A DNA stretch of 34,064 nucleotides from Acetobacteraceae bacterium (GTDB lineage Bacteria > Pseudomonadota > Alphaproteobacteria > Acetobacterales > Acetobacteraceae), in contig JASHOF010000010.1 in assembly GCA_030041255.1 (NCBI GenBank), forward strand, positions 1-34,064, in the 5' to 3' direction. The position numbers and the translations under genes are program-made. Below the pieces are notes generated by a model. That model was given only the letters and a program-made list of their open reading frames with translations, was not told the DNA's origin and did not search any database. Shown here one piece after another: positions 7,352-15,270 of this stretch. The stretch's first letter is position 1. Each line of letters begins with the position of its first letter.

Positions 7352-7804
7352 ATGACCATCGAAGCCCTGCTGCCCTTCTTCCGCCTCACCCTGGCGCTGC
7401 ATGTCATTTCGGTCGTGCTGTGGATGGCCGGAATGCTGACGCTTCCCTGGCTCTATGTGGAGCATGCCGCGGCTGCCGTCGACGGCGCGGAAAGCGCGCG
7501 TCTGCAGGCCATGGAACGGCGGCTCATGAAGCGCGCAATCAATCCTTGCATGTATGCTGCCTGGCTGTTCGGCGTTCTTCTCGTGCTGACGCCGGGAGCC
7601 ATGTCGTGGTCGGCAGGCTGGTGGTGGGCCAAGCTGGCCGCGGTGCTGCTGATGAGCGGGTTTCACGGAATACTTTCGAGGTGGCGGCGGGATTTCCGCG
7701 ATGGACGCCATGTCCGTTCGCCACAGTTCTACCGCGGTGCCGCCGGTGTCCCGCTGGTGCTGCTGGTCGTCATCGTCGTCATGGTCGTGATGCAGCCATT
7801 CTAG
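7352..7804 (+). CDS. HemJ-like membrane protein (UPF0093/PF03653 type)
   Basis: A 150-residue protein with four membrane helices. It starts at the ATG giving MTIEALLPF, in line with family N-termini. HemJ features present are the first-helix His in LALHVISVVLWMAGMLTLP, a MERRLMKRAINPCM segment, the Lys in WWWAKLAAVLL, the FHG, and a C-terminal VIVVMVVMQPF. HemJ is the quinone-linked protoporphyrinogen IX oxidase of many Alphaproteobacteria. However, the usual Asn-Glu-x-Pro before the last helix reads AAGVP here, so the conserved NE pair is missing. It may be a paralogue with another role; a true hemJ elsewhere in the genome would support that. It converges on pobA with a 44-nt gap. Confidence 0.72.
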   Translation: MTIEALLPFFRLTLALHVISVVLWMAGMLTLPWLYVEHAAAAVDGAESARLQAMERRLMKRAINPCMYAAWLFGVLLVLTPGAMSWSAGWWWAKLAAVLLMSGFHGILSRWRRDFRDGRHVRSPQFYRGAAGVPLVLLVVIVVMVVMQPF

Positions 7805-7848
7805 ACCCGTGCCGGGCCGACCGGGAACGACCTGTCGAGACTCCGCGG

Positions 7849-9021
7849 CTAGCCGAGTGGCAGGCCCACGTAGTTCTGTGCGAGCAGGGTCTGTGCCGAA
7901 TGCGAGCCGATCAGCAATTCGAGTTCGGCCAACTGTCGCTTGCGGTCGAACGCGTTCGCGTCCGGGAAGCGATGCAGCATGCTCGTCATCCAATAGGAAA
8001 AGTGCTGCGCCCGCCACACGCGCCTCAAGGCTGTCGTGGAATAGGCATCGAGCAGGTCGGTGGCCTTCGACGCATAATAAGCACTGATCGCCCGGGCGAG
8101 GACATGGACATCGGCGATCGAGAGATTGAGCCCCTTGGCCCCGGTCGGCGGCACGATGTGCGCGGCGTCCCCGGCAAGGAACAGGCGGCCATACTGCATC
8201 GGCTCGCAGACGAAACTGCGCATCGGGATGATGTCCTTTTGGAATATCTCCCCCTCTTTCAGTCGGAATCCGTCGCCGGCGATGCGTGTCTGCAACTCGG
8301 CCCAGATCCGATCCTGGGACCAGCTTTCCGCCGATTCGGACGGGTCGCACTGGAAATACATGCGCTGCACCTGGGGAGAGCGCGTGCTCACCAGCACGAA
8401 CCCGCGCTCGTGACTGTTGTAGATCAGTTCGTTCGATGAGGGCGGTGCTTCCGCCAGGATTCCGAACCAGCTCAGAGGATAAATCCGCACATAATCCTTA
8501 CGTGCACTCTCCGGAATGCCGGCGCGGCACACCCCGTAAGAGCCGTCGGCCCCGACCACGAAGTCGCAGGATAGCTCCTCGTCCCTGCCGTTCCGGGTGA
8601 AATGCGCCTTTGGCCGTGCGGACTGAACGTCATCCACGCCGGTCGCCCTGGCACCGAACAGGATCGTTGCTCCGGCGCCGAGCCGCGCCCTGATCAGGTC
8701 CTTGATCACTTCATGCTGGGCATAGACCGTAATCGCGCGGCCACCGGTCAGCGCCTGGAAATCGATCCGATGGCTGCGACCAGAGAAGCGTATGGCGATG
8801 CCATGGTGTACGAATCCTTCGTGCCGGAGCCGATCTCCCACACCCGTCTCGGTCATCAGATCGACCGTGCTCTGCTCCAGGACGCCGGCCCGGATCGTCG
8901 CCTCGATCGATTCGCGGGAGCGGCTTTCGATGACAACGGATTCGACGCCGCTCAGATGCAGGAGGTGGGAGAGCATCAGGCCCGCGGGACCCGCTCCGAC
9001 AATTCCAACCTGGGTGCGCAT
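7849..9021 (-). CDS. pobA: 4-hydroxybenzoate 3-monooxygenase (FAD-dependent)
   Basis: A 390-residue class A flavoprotein hydroxylase converting 4-hydroxybenzoate to protocatechuate with NADPH and O2. It starts at the ATG giving MRTQVGIVGAG; upstream codons in frame overlap pcaB. The FAD dinucleotide fold is GAGPAG at 9-14, and the second FAD motif GDAAHIVPPTGAKGLN begins at 284. Numbering matches the Pseudomonas enzyme almost exactly: substrate residues Y201, S212, R214 and Y222 are all present and Y384 corresponds to Y385; R44 is conserved. The gene follows pcaB by 23 nt, so both form one unit. No pobR-like AraC or IclR regulator is adjacent. Confidence 0.96.
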   Translation of the reverse strand: MRTQVGIVGAGPAGLMLSHLLHLSGVESVVIESRSRESIEATIRAGVLEQSTVDLMTETGVGDRLRHEGFVHHGIAIRFSGRSHRIDFQALTGGRAITVYAQHEVIKDLIRARLGAGATILFGARATGVDDVQSARPKAHFTRNGRDEELSCDFVVGADGSYGVCRAGIPESARKDYVRIYPLSWFGILAEAPPSSNELIYNSHERGFVLVSTRSPQVQRMYFQCDPSESAESWSQDRIWAELQTRIAGDGFRLKEGEIFQKDIIPMRSFVCEPMQYGRLFLAGDAAHIVPPTGAKGLNLSIADVHVLARAISAYYASKATDLLDAYSTTALRRVWRAQHFSYWMTSMLHRFPDANAFDRKRQLAELELLIGSHSAQTLLAQNYVGLPLG

Positions 9022-9044
9022 GGGCGGCGGTGTCTCTCGCCGGG

Positions 9045-10448
9045 TCACACGTGAGAGCGGTCCGCACCACGCGCGTGCCGGCCAGGCCCGGTGGCATCGA
9101 GCGCCTCGCATGCCTTGGCGAGCACGCGCGAAATGAAGAGCGACGCGGCACCGAGATAGGTTCCGGGATCGGTCAGGCGACGGATTGCCTCGGCACTCAA
9201 TCGGGAGGACACGGCGGGCTCGCGGGCAAGCGATTCGGCCAATGACGTTCCGGTTGCGCGCGCGACGGCGGCGGCGTGTTGCACGAGGTGATGCGCTTCC
9301 GGGCGGCCGAGATGCGGGGCGAGGCCCATCATTGCCGCTTCCGCAAGGCTGAGGCCACCATCCGCGTCAAGATTACGGCGCATGCGTTCGGCATCGACGG
9401 TCAGCCCTTCCGCGATGACCCGGGTATGCAGAGCGGCACCGTGGGTCAGCACGAAGCTCTGCGGCAAGACCAGCGATTCAACCTGCCAGGGCCCGGTGCC
9501 GCGTTCGTGGTCCTGCGCCATCGCGCCCTGCATCACCGGCACCAGGCCCTGCACCATGCGCGCTGCCGCGAGAATGTATTCCGAAGCGATGGGATTGCGC
9601 TTCTGCGGCATGGTCGAAGAGGAACCGCGCCCCTCGACGTATGGTTCGGCTACCTCGGCGACGTCCGTCTGAGCGAGGAGAATCACGTCAGTCGCGATCT
9701 TGGCAAAGCTGCCTGAAAGGAGCCCGAGGAATCCGACCGCCTCGGCCAGGCCGTCGCGCAGGACGTGCCAGGGGGCCAAGGGCGCGGCGAGATCGAGTTC
9801 CGCTGCGAGGCCTTCCATGACGGCGATCCCCTGGTCGCCGAGCGAGGCAAGCGTGCCCGCTGCACCGGCGAACTGAACGAACTCGACGCGGCGACTGAGT
9901 TCGCTGAGGCGAGCAAGGTGGGTGAGAAGCGGCTGCAGCCAGATCGCGCATTTCAGTCCGAACGTGATCGGGAGGGCGTGCTGGAGATGCGTCCGGCCGG
10001 CCATCAGCGTGTGGCGGTGGGTCTCCGCCCGCTCGCTGAGGGCCTTGACAATGGCCAGGAGTTCTTCGCGGATCAGGCTCAGCCCCGCACGCACCTGCAG
10101 GACGAGCGCGGTATCCATGATGTCCTGGGTTGTGGCGCCCCAGTGGGTCCATCGCCCGGCTTCGCCGGCGGCACGGTTCAAGCCCTGCACGAGGCCGACG
10201 ACCGGATAGCCGACGTTGCGCGTGCTTGCGGCCAGCGTGTCAAGATCGAGATACTCGAGTCTCGCGGCATCAGTGATCGCGCGGGCCGCATCGGCAGGGA
10301 TGATGCCCTGTCGGGCCTGCACGCGAGCGAGTGCTGCTTCCACGTCCAGCATGCGTTGCAGATATGCGCGATCGTCGAAGACAGCGCGCATCGAATCCGA
10401 GCCGTAGAGAGTGCCAAAGACCTGACTATCTGCAGGGTTGACCGGCAT
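9045..10448 (-). CDS. pcaB: 3-carboxy-cis,cis-muconate cycloisomerase (fumarase/aspartase superfamily)
   Basis: A 467-residue member of the fumarase/aspartase superfamily. The superfamily signature GSSSTMPQKRNP is at 275-286; the THWGATTQDIMDT (101-113) and GRTHLQHALPITFG (151-164) substrate motifs are those of the PcaB branch rather than PurB. PcaB lactonises 3-carboxymuconate in the protocatechuate branch of the beta-ketoadipate pathway. Being followed directly by pobA supports this over adenylosuccinate lyase. The other protocatechuate genes (pcaHG, pcaC, pcaD, pcaIJ) are not in the window and must lie elsewhere if the pathway is complete. The C-terminal tail of about 20 residues is low complexity and basic. 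Confidence 0.92.
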   Translation of the reverse strand: MPVNPADSQVFGTLYGSDSMRAVFDDRAYLQRMLDVEAALARVQARQGIIPADAARAITDAARLEYLDLDTLAASTRNVGYPVVGLVQGLNRAAGEAGRWTHWGATTQDIMDTALVLQVRAGLSLIREELLAIVKALSERAETHRHTLMAGRTHLQHALPITFGLKCAIWLQPLLTHLARLSELSRRVEFVQFAGAAGTLASLGDQGIAVMEGLAAELDLAAPLAPWHVLRDGLAEAVGFLGLLSGSFAKIATDVILLAQTDVAEVAEPYVEGRGSSSTMPQKRNPIASEYILAAARMVQGLVPVMQGAMAQDHERGTGPWQVESLVLPQSFVLTHGAALHTRVIAEGLTVDAERMRRNLDADGGLSLAEAAMMGLAPHLGRPEAHHLVQHAAAVARATGTSLAESLAREPAVSSRLSAEAIRRLTDPGTYLGAASLFISRVLAKACEALDATGPGRHARGADRSHV

Positions 10449-10734
10449 ATCGGCGGCTCACTGGAGGTGGCAGCGCGCTTTGTCGGGCGCGCGAATGTCA
10501 CGCTCGCCGGCGGACAGGTTCCGTTGGTGCGGACGACGCGGCAACGCTTGCGCAGGAGCGAGCACATCGCCCTCCCGAACGCCGGCTGGTCGCCACAACG
10601 GTGCAAGAAAACCCCGCGATGTCAAGCCGACCGGGGTATTTTCGGCGCCATGAAGCGTCGTGCTGCGCCGCGCGTTTGAATCGGGAGCACGGCAATTTGC
10701 GAGCACGAGGCAAGGAAGTGTGGAACCGGGAGGA

Positions 10735-10766
10735 CCGTGTCGGGCTGACTGTGCAGCCCGACACGG
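10735..10766 (-). terminator. strong stem-loop between gloA and pcaB
   Basis: A perfect 13-bp stem (CCGTGTCGGGCTG with CAGCCCGACACGG) around a 6-nt loop. It lies about 100 nt after the gloA stop on the minus strand and 287 nt before the pcaB start. There is no good T-tract on either strand, so it is either an imperfect terminator or an RNA or DNA regulatory structure. Confidence 0.45.
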
Positions 10767-10826
10767 GGCTCGCCGTTTAATCTCTTGTCTGACCGAGCGG
10801 ATTCACGTGCTTGCCTCTCCCCCTTG

Positions 10827-10845
10827 GGAATCGCGGAGCGATTCC
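10827..10845 (-). terminator. small stem-loop just after gloA
   Basis: GGAATCGC and GCGATTCC pair over a 3-nt loop, 18 nt after the gloA stop codon on the minus strand. No T-tract follows. Possible transcript end or 3-prime stabiliser. Confidence 0.35.
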
Positions 10846-10863
10846 AGTCAGGCACGATCCCTC

Positions 10864-11265
10864 CTATGGACGTTCTACGAGCTCGATCTTGTAGCCGTCC
10901 GGATCCTCGATGAAAGCGATCACCGTGGTACCGAATTTTACCGGGCCTGGCTCACGCGTGATCTTCACTCCCTCTTTCCGCAGCTCTGTACAGGTCGCGG
11001 CGACGTCGGGGACGCCAAGGGCCAGATGGCCGAAGGCGGTCCCGAGATCGTAGCCATCGTCCTGGCCCCAGTTGTAGGTGAGCTCGAGCACGGTGTTGCC
11101 AGACTCCTCACCGTATCCGACAAATGCGAGCGTGTACTTGCCCCCCGGAACCTCGTTCCGGCGCAACTCCTTCATGCCGAGGAGCCTGGTGTAGAAATGC
11201 ACACTCCGGTCGAGATTCCTGACCCGGATCATCGTGTGCAGATAGCGGAAGCCGTTGGTGCTCAT
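10864..11265 (-). CDS. gloA: lactoylglutathione lyase (glyoxalase I)
   Basis: A 133-residue VOC-fold enzyme that isomerises the methylglyoxal-glutathione hemithioacetal to S-lactoylglutathione. It is close to E. coli GloA over its whole length: [32 protein letters not shown] and [17 protein letters not shown]. The four metal ligands are present: H10, E61, H80 and E128. The short length and the absence of the extra loops of eukaryotic forms suggest the Ni/Co-activated type. Its start overlaps the lpxI stop by 4 nt (ATGA), so it is translationally coupled to a lipid A gene, an unrelated partner. Confidence 0.96.
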   Translation of the reverse strand: MSTNGFRYLHTMIRVRNLDRSVHFYTRLLGMKELRRNEVPGGKYTLAFVGYGEESGNTVLELTYNWGQDDGYDLGTAFGHLALGVPDVAATCTELRKEGVKITREPGPVKFGTTVIAFIEDPDGYKIELVERP

Positions 11266-12128
11266 CGACGTTCTCCTTGCGCGATGGAGGGCAGGATAGC
11301 GGGATCGAGACCGAGGAGAAACAGACCCGCCTTGTTCGCCGCCGCGGTCGCGGCGTCACGGTCGATGATCAGCGTACCTCCGGCCTCGAAGGCGATGCCG
11401 CGGAGCCCGGCCGCCGCGGCGATGCGGACGGTTTCGGGCCCAAGTGTGGGCAGATCTGCACGCCGGTCCTGGCCGGGCTTGACGAGCTTGACGAGAACGC
11501 CGCCTGGCCCGGGGCGGGCGAGAGAAGCCGCGCGGGCCAGCATCTGATCGGTACCTTCCGCAGCCTCCACGGCGAGCACAATCCCCTGCTGCACGACCGC
11601 ACACTGCCCGACATCGACCCGGCCCAGCGCCTGCACGACGGCGATGCCACGCTCGATATCGGCGAAGGCAGAGGCATCGGGGGCGGCGCGGGTGAGCAGA
11701 CCCGCGGGAGCGAGGACCTCGCTCAGCACCTCGTCCACGGCACGAACGACGAATCCTTCCTCGTGCAGTACCCTGGCAATAGCGCTCAGGATCGTGTCAT
11801 CGCCGGCAAACGCTGCGCGGCCGATTCTTCCGAGCACCTGCACGCCGAAGGCATCAGGCCTTATATCGAGCATCGAGGGCCGGCGCACGGCTCCTGCCAT
11901 GACCAGGTCCCGGCATGCATGTGCATTGAGAAGTTCGCGGATGCGGCCGGCCGCGCCGAGGCGGACGAACGCATGCGGATAGGGGGCGAGAACAGCGGGG
12001 TCTGCGAAACCCTCGAAGCCCAGCAGGAAGACACTCTGGCCGCGAGCCAGCGCTGCCTGAGCGACCTGGCCAGGCAACGGGCCGCCACCCGCGAGAATAC
12101 CCAAAGTTGGATTGATCCTGTCACTCAC
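11262..12128 (-). CDS. lpxI: UDP-2,3-diacylglucosamine pyrophosphatase LpxI (DUF1009)
   Basis: A 288-residue LpxI protein; it hydrolyses UDP-2,3-diacylglucosamine to lipid X and UMP at the cytoplasmic membrane face, the alphaproteobacterial replacement of LpxH. Family motifs seen are [15 protein letters not shown] at the N-terminus, [28 protein letters not shown] and the C-terminal [14 protein letters not shown]. The GTG at 12128 (VSDRINPT) puts the first beta strand where the family expects it; an ATG 42 nt upstream would add 14 basic residues. Neither has a good ribosome-binding site. It is separated from lpxA by about 500 nt, unlike the usual tight lpxA-lpxI-lpxB order, and no lpxB follows. 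Confidence 0.93.
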   Translation of the reverse strand: MSDRINPTLGILAGGGPLPGQVAQAALARGQSVFLLGFEGFADPAVLAPYPHAFVRLGAAGRIRELLNAHACRDLVMAGAVRRPSMLDIRPDAFGVQVLGRIGRAAFAGDDTILSAIARVLHEEGFVVRAVDEVLSEVLAPAGLLTRAAPDASAFADIERGIAVVQALGRVDVGQCAVVQQGIVLAVEAAEGTDQMLARAASLARPGPGGVLVKLVKPGQDRRADLPTLGPETVRIAAAAGLRGIAFEAGGTLIIDRDAATAAANKAGLFLLGLDPAILPSIAQGERR

Positions 12129-12624
12129 TCGTTTCGGAGATCCCCGTTGACGTGCGTATCGCAGTCCCATTTACGAGGAAATAACGCTGTTGCTGCATGA
12201 AGAATTGAGCTTGCCGCATGTGCCTCGACGAGAGACCGGACTTCACCATGTTCAACGGATTTTGTATTGCCGCGTCGCCGGTGCCTGCGGCATAAGGTTT
12301 CGACTTGTGTGTGCAACGCGCTGCCGCAGTGGCCAGGGTTTTCCACTTCACGGGATCTTCCATCGATGCGTGACCGCAACTCGTCCCAGCCCGTCGCCTG
12401 CCACGCGACCGCTCGCGGCATCGTCCAGTGCCTCAGGATGCTCGCCGAAGAGGCGAGCTCGCTTCATCTCACTTCCACCGTGCGGGCGCTCCGGTCGGCG
12501 ATCGGGATCTGCGAACACGAATCCTCTGCCTCACCGGTGCTGCCGCCAGGCGAGCCGGTGCGGCCAAGTGCCGTGCCCTTGAATGAACGACCCGCTTCGT
12601 CGTCGCTGCTGCCGCCGGTCCTCT
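12129..12624. other. gap between lpxA and lpxI
   Basis: A 496-nt interruption of the lipid A gene run. On the minus strand it should hold the lpxI-gloA promoter, perhaps in the AT-richer stretch 12170-12280, but no clear boxes were found. On the plus strand it contains most of the small candidate gene listed at 12366. Confidence 0.4.
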
Positions 12625-12698
12625 TCAGCCGAGTAACTCCTCGCCTTCCGAGCGCAATGTCGCACGGATCAGGCCGCGGCGACTTGGCGCGTCGATGA
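12366..12698 (+). CDS. candidate small hypothetical protein opposite lpxA
   Basis: A possible 110-residue protein, opposite in strand to all its neighbours and overlapping the 3-prime end of lpxA by 74 nt. Residues about 16-50 (ARGIVQCLRMLAEEASSLHL, then STVRALRSAIGICE) look like two amphipathic helices, with mostly G or C at third codon positions; beyond about residue 55 the sequence becomes Pro/Ser-rich and unconvincing. There is no strong ribosome-binding site. No family recognised. It would explain why lpxA and lpxI are apart, but it may be chance. Confidence 0.3.
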   Translation: MRDRNSSQPVACHATARGIVQCLRMLAEEASSLHLTSTVRALRSAIGICEHESSASPVLPPGEPVRPSAVPLNERPASSSLLPPVLFSRVTPRLPSAMSHGSGRGDLARR

Positions 12699-13524
12699 AG
12701 GCGAGGATCTCGGCGACCAGCGGATCATCGCCGTAGCGCTGGCGTGTTTCCGCCAGCCGCACGGCGAAGACGCCTTCGTGGCGGAACAGCGAGCGGATGA
12801 CGGTCCTGAGCTTGTGGATCGTTGCCTTATCGAAGCCACGCCGGCGCAAGCCCACCACATTGAGGCCGGTGAGGCGGCCGCGATTGCCGAGCACGGCCCC
12901 GAAGGGGATGACGTCGGCTTCGACCCCCGAGACGCCACCGATGATCGCACCGCGGCCGATACGGATGAACTGATGCAGCGCTGCCGAACCGCCGATCACG
13001 GCCTGATCGCCGATCTCGACATGGCCACCCATCACGACATTGTTGGCGACGATCACCCCATCCCCGATCTGGCAGTCGTGAGCGACATGGGCCACCGCCA
13101 TCACCAGGCAATCGGCCCCGACCCGGGTGATGCCCATGCCGGTGACGGTGCCGCGATGGATCGTGCAATGCTCGCGGACATGGGTGCGCGGACCGATCTC
13201 GCAGCCCGTCGGCTCGCCGCGATACTTCATGTCCTGCGGCGCCAGCCCGACCGTGCAGAATGGAAAAAGCCGCGCACCGGCGCCGATCCTGGTGTGGCCA
13301 TCGACGACCACATGGGCGTGGATCTCGACGTCAGGACCAACGACGACATCGGGGCCGACCTGGCACCACGGGCCGATCGAGGCGCCGGAGGCGATCCTTG
13401 CCCCGGGGGCCACGAGCGCGGTCGGATGGACGGCCGCCTTGGCGTGGCGCAGCGCCGGGGCGGGCTTCAATTCGGGCTCGAGCAGCAGAGGGGTTTCGGG
13501 CAGACGGTCCATCAACCAGACCAC
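12625..13524 (-). CDS. lpxA: UDP-N-acetylglucosamine O-acyltransferase
   Basis: LpxA, the first lipid A enzyme, acylates UDP-GlcNAc at O-3 from hydroxyacyl-ACP. It has the left-handed beta helix of hexapeptide repeats (about 34-220) and the C-terminal helical domain with LNVVGLRRRGF. The catalytic His is H149 in MAVAHVAHD, equivalent to E. coli H125. It is 299 residues against about 262 in E. coli; the difference is a roughly 30-residue N-terminal extension rich in Pro, Leu and Ala before the usual IHPTALV-like start (AVHPTALV here). No start codon exists at the usual position, so the extension seems real; M5 is an alternative start. It ends the main envelope block. Confidence 0.95.
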   Translation of the reverse strand: MVWLMDRLPETPLLLEPELKPAPALRHAKAAVHPTALVAPGARIASGASIGPWCQVGPDVVVGPDVEIHAHVVVDGHTRIGAGARLFPFCTVGLAPQDMKYRGEPTGCEIGPRTHVREHCTIHRGTVTGMGITRVGADCLVMAVAHVAHDCQIGDGVIVANNVVMGGHVEIGDQAVIGGSAALHQFIRIGRGAIIGGVSGVEADVIPFGAVLGNRGRLTGLNVVGLRRRGFDKATIHKLRTVIRSLFRHEGVFAVRLAETRQRYGDDPLVAEILAFIDAPSRRGLIRATLRSEGEELLG

Positions 13525-13672
13525 TTTCGCAGTTCGTCAGCGAGGTACGGGCGCAGCAAGGCGAAACTCCGGCGACGATGACGAGCGGCGATGAAGCCAC
13601 CAAGTCAATGATTGTTGCCGGATGTTGCTTCGACCCGAAACCGGGGGTTGTGTTTCCCTGTCCCGCTCGAAG

Positions 13673-14194
13673 TTATTCGGAATGAGACGGCAACTCGGTG
13701 GGTTTGACGATCATGGCGGCATAGGTCGCTTCTGCCGCCACGACGCCGTCGACCATTGCAATCGCGTTGAACTTCCAGACGTTGCCGCGCCGGCGCTGCT
13801 TGACGACGTGGATTTGCATCTGGTCTCCGGGCGTGACCGGGCGGCGGAACTTGGCATTGTCGATGAACATGAAATAGACGACCTTGCCGTTCGAAGCTTC
13901 GCCCAGGGTCTCCAGTACCAGCATCGAGGCGGTCTGTGCCATGCTTTCGATGATCATCACGCCAGGGACAACCGGATGGTTCGGGAAATGGCCCTGGAAA
14001 TAGGATTCATTCATCGTCACGTTCTTAATACCGACTGCGGAATGATCCGGCACGAGTTCGGCGATCCGGTCGATCATCAGCATCGGGAAACGATGCGGAA
14101 GCATCTGCTGGATGCGCTCGATGCCGATGGCGTAGCCCTTCGCGGCACCGCGCTCTCCGTGCTCGTTCCGGCGGTCCATCACCGTCGCGTCCAT
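13673..14194 (-). CDS. fabZ: 3-hydroxyacyl-[acyl-carrier-protein] dehydratase
   Basis: A hot-dog-fold dehydratase of fatty acid elongation, 173 residues from the chosen ATG (MDATVMDRR). The active-site helix is present: His69 in GHFPNHPVVPG and Glu83 in MIIES; IQQMLPHRFPMLMIDR is the family N-terminus. The ATG at 14194 has a GGTGAGG site at good spacing; an ATG at 14209 (5 residues longer, overlapping the lpxD stop) lacks one. Placement between lpxD and lpxA is standard, since all three draw on hydroxymyristoyl-ACP. A 148-nt gap before lpxA is longer than the other junctions in the block. Confidence 0.95.
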   Translation of the reverse strand: MDATVMDRRNEHGERGAAKGYAIGIERIQQMLPHRFPMLMIDRIAELVPDHSAVGIKNVTMNESYFQGHFPNHPVVPGVMIIESMAQTASMLVLETLGEASNGKVVYFMFIDNAKFRRPVTPGDQMQIHVVKQRRRGNVWKFNAIAMVDGVVAAEATYAAMIVKPTELPSHSE

Positions 14195-14202
14195 GATCGT
14201 CC

Positions 14203-15267
14203 TCACCATGCTTTTTTGCCGGCGGATCCACTGCCCGCCTGCTTGCCCGCCGCCAGGCGCCTGAGGAGCGCGACCTGGCGAAAGAAGCTCCGCCTGGCCT
14301 CGGCCGGGCTACCGACGACGTCGGCGCCGGCCGAAACGTCCGCCATGACCCCTGCCTGCGCCCCGATACGCGCCTTCTTCCCGATGTGCAGGTGCCCGAT
14401 CAGGCCTGCCTGCCCCCCGATCATCACGAAGTCTTCGATGACAGTCGAACCGGAGACACCAACCTGCGAGACGATGACGCAGAGCCGGCCGATGCGCACG
14501 TTGTGCCCGATCTGAACCAGGTTGTCGAGCCGCGATCCGGCGCCGATCAGTGTATCCTGCACCGACCCGCGGTCGATCGTGCAATTGGCACCAATCTCCA
14601 CGTCGTGCTCGATCACCACCCGGCCGAGCTGAGGCACGCTCAGGAAGCCCAGTTCGGTAACCGCGAATCCGAACCCGTCCTGTCCGATCCTGACCCCGGG
14701 ATTGATCGTGACCCGCTCGCCGAGCAGGGCGTGGCTCAGGCTGGCGTGGGCGCCGATCCGGCATTCTGCGGCCAGGACCACGCCCGGACCGATGACCGCC
14801 CCCGGGCCGATGCGGCAGCCGGGCCCGATCTCCGCTCCGGCGCCGATGACGACCAGGGGTCCGATCTCGGCCGAAGGATCGACGACTGCATCCTCGCCGA
14901 TCACGGCGGTACGATGGATTCCGGGGCGCGGCGGAGGCGGCGGATGAAAGAGCGCAGCGACCCGCGCCCAGCTCTGATATGGTTCGGGGACCGGAATGGC
15001 GGTGGTCCCGGCGGGGACGCGGGCGGCCAGCTCGGGGCGAAGCACGACCGCGCCGGCGTGTGTCGCCACCAGTGCGGGCAGGTAGCGCGGATTGTCGAGA
15101 AAGCTCACCTCGGCCGGTCCTGCCGTCTGCAGCGGGGCGACGCCGCGCAGCAATCGCTCCTCGGCGGGCGGCGGGCTGCCGGCCGCAGCGGCGACTGCAC
15201 TCAAGGGAAGAGGGCCGCTCGCGGCATAGAAGCGAGGATCACCGGCGGTGGCCGCCCGAGCCTGCAT
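14203..15267 (-). CDS. lpxD: UDP-3-O-(3-hydroxyacyl)glucosamine N-acyltransferase
   Basis: A 354-residue trimeric acyltransferase, the third lipid A step. An N-terminal uridine-binding domain (about 18-110, with VSFLDNPRYLPAL) is followed by hexapeptide repeats (about 117-320) and a C-terminal helix (FFRQVALLRRLA). The catalytic His is H255 in VQIGHNVRIG; QDGFGF (196-201) and TIDRG (230-234) are family signatures. The Pro run HPPPPPRPG joins the two domains. It starts 3 nt after the skp stop codon. Confidence 0.96.
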   Translation of the reverse strand: MQARAATAGDPRFYAASGPLPLSAVAAAAGSPPPAEERLLRGVAPLQTAGPAEVSFLDNPRYLPALVATHAGAVVLRPELAARVPAGTTAIPVPEPYQSWARVAALFHPPPPPRPGIHRTAVIGEDAVVDPSAEIGPLVVIGAGAEIGPGCRIGPGAVIGPGVVLAAECRIGAHASLSHALLGERVTINPGVRIGQDGFGFAVTELGFLSVPQLGRVVIEHDVEIGANCTIDRGSVQDTLIGAGSRLDNLVQIGHNVRIGRLCVIVSQVGVSGSTVIEDFVMIGGQAGLIGHLHIGKKARIGAQAGVMADVSAGADVVGSPAEARRSFFRQVALLRRLAAGKQAGSGSAGKKAW

Positions 15268-15270
15268 CGG

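Larger units (their letters stand above)
10449..10863. other. 415-nt intergenic region upstream of pcaB with two stem-loops
   Basis: No convincing gene; short frames on both strands are Arg/Pro-rich. It should contain the pcaB-pobA promoter on the minus strand, but no strong -35/-10 pair or regulator box was recognised. It carries two inverted repeats, listed separately, near the end of gloA. Confidence 0.45.
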
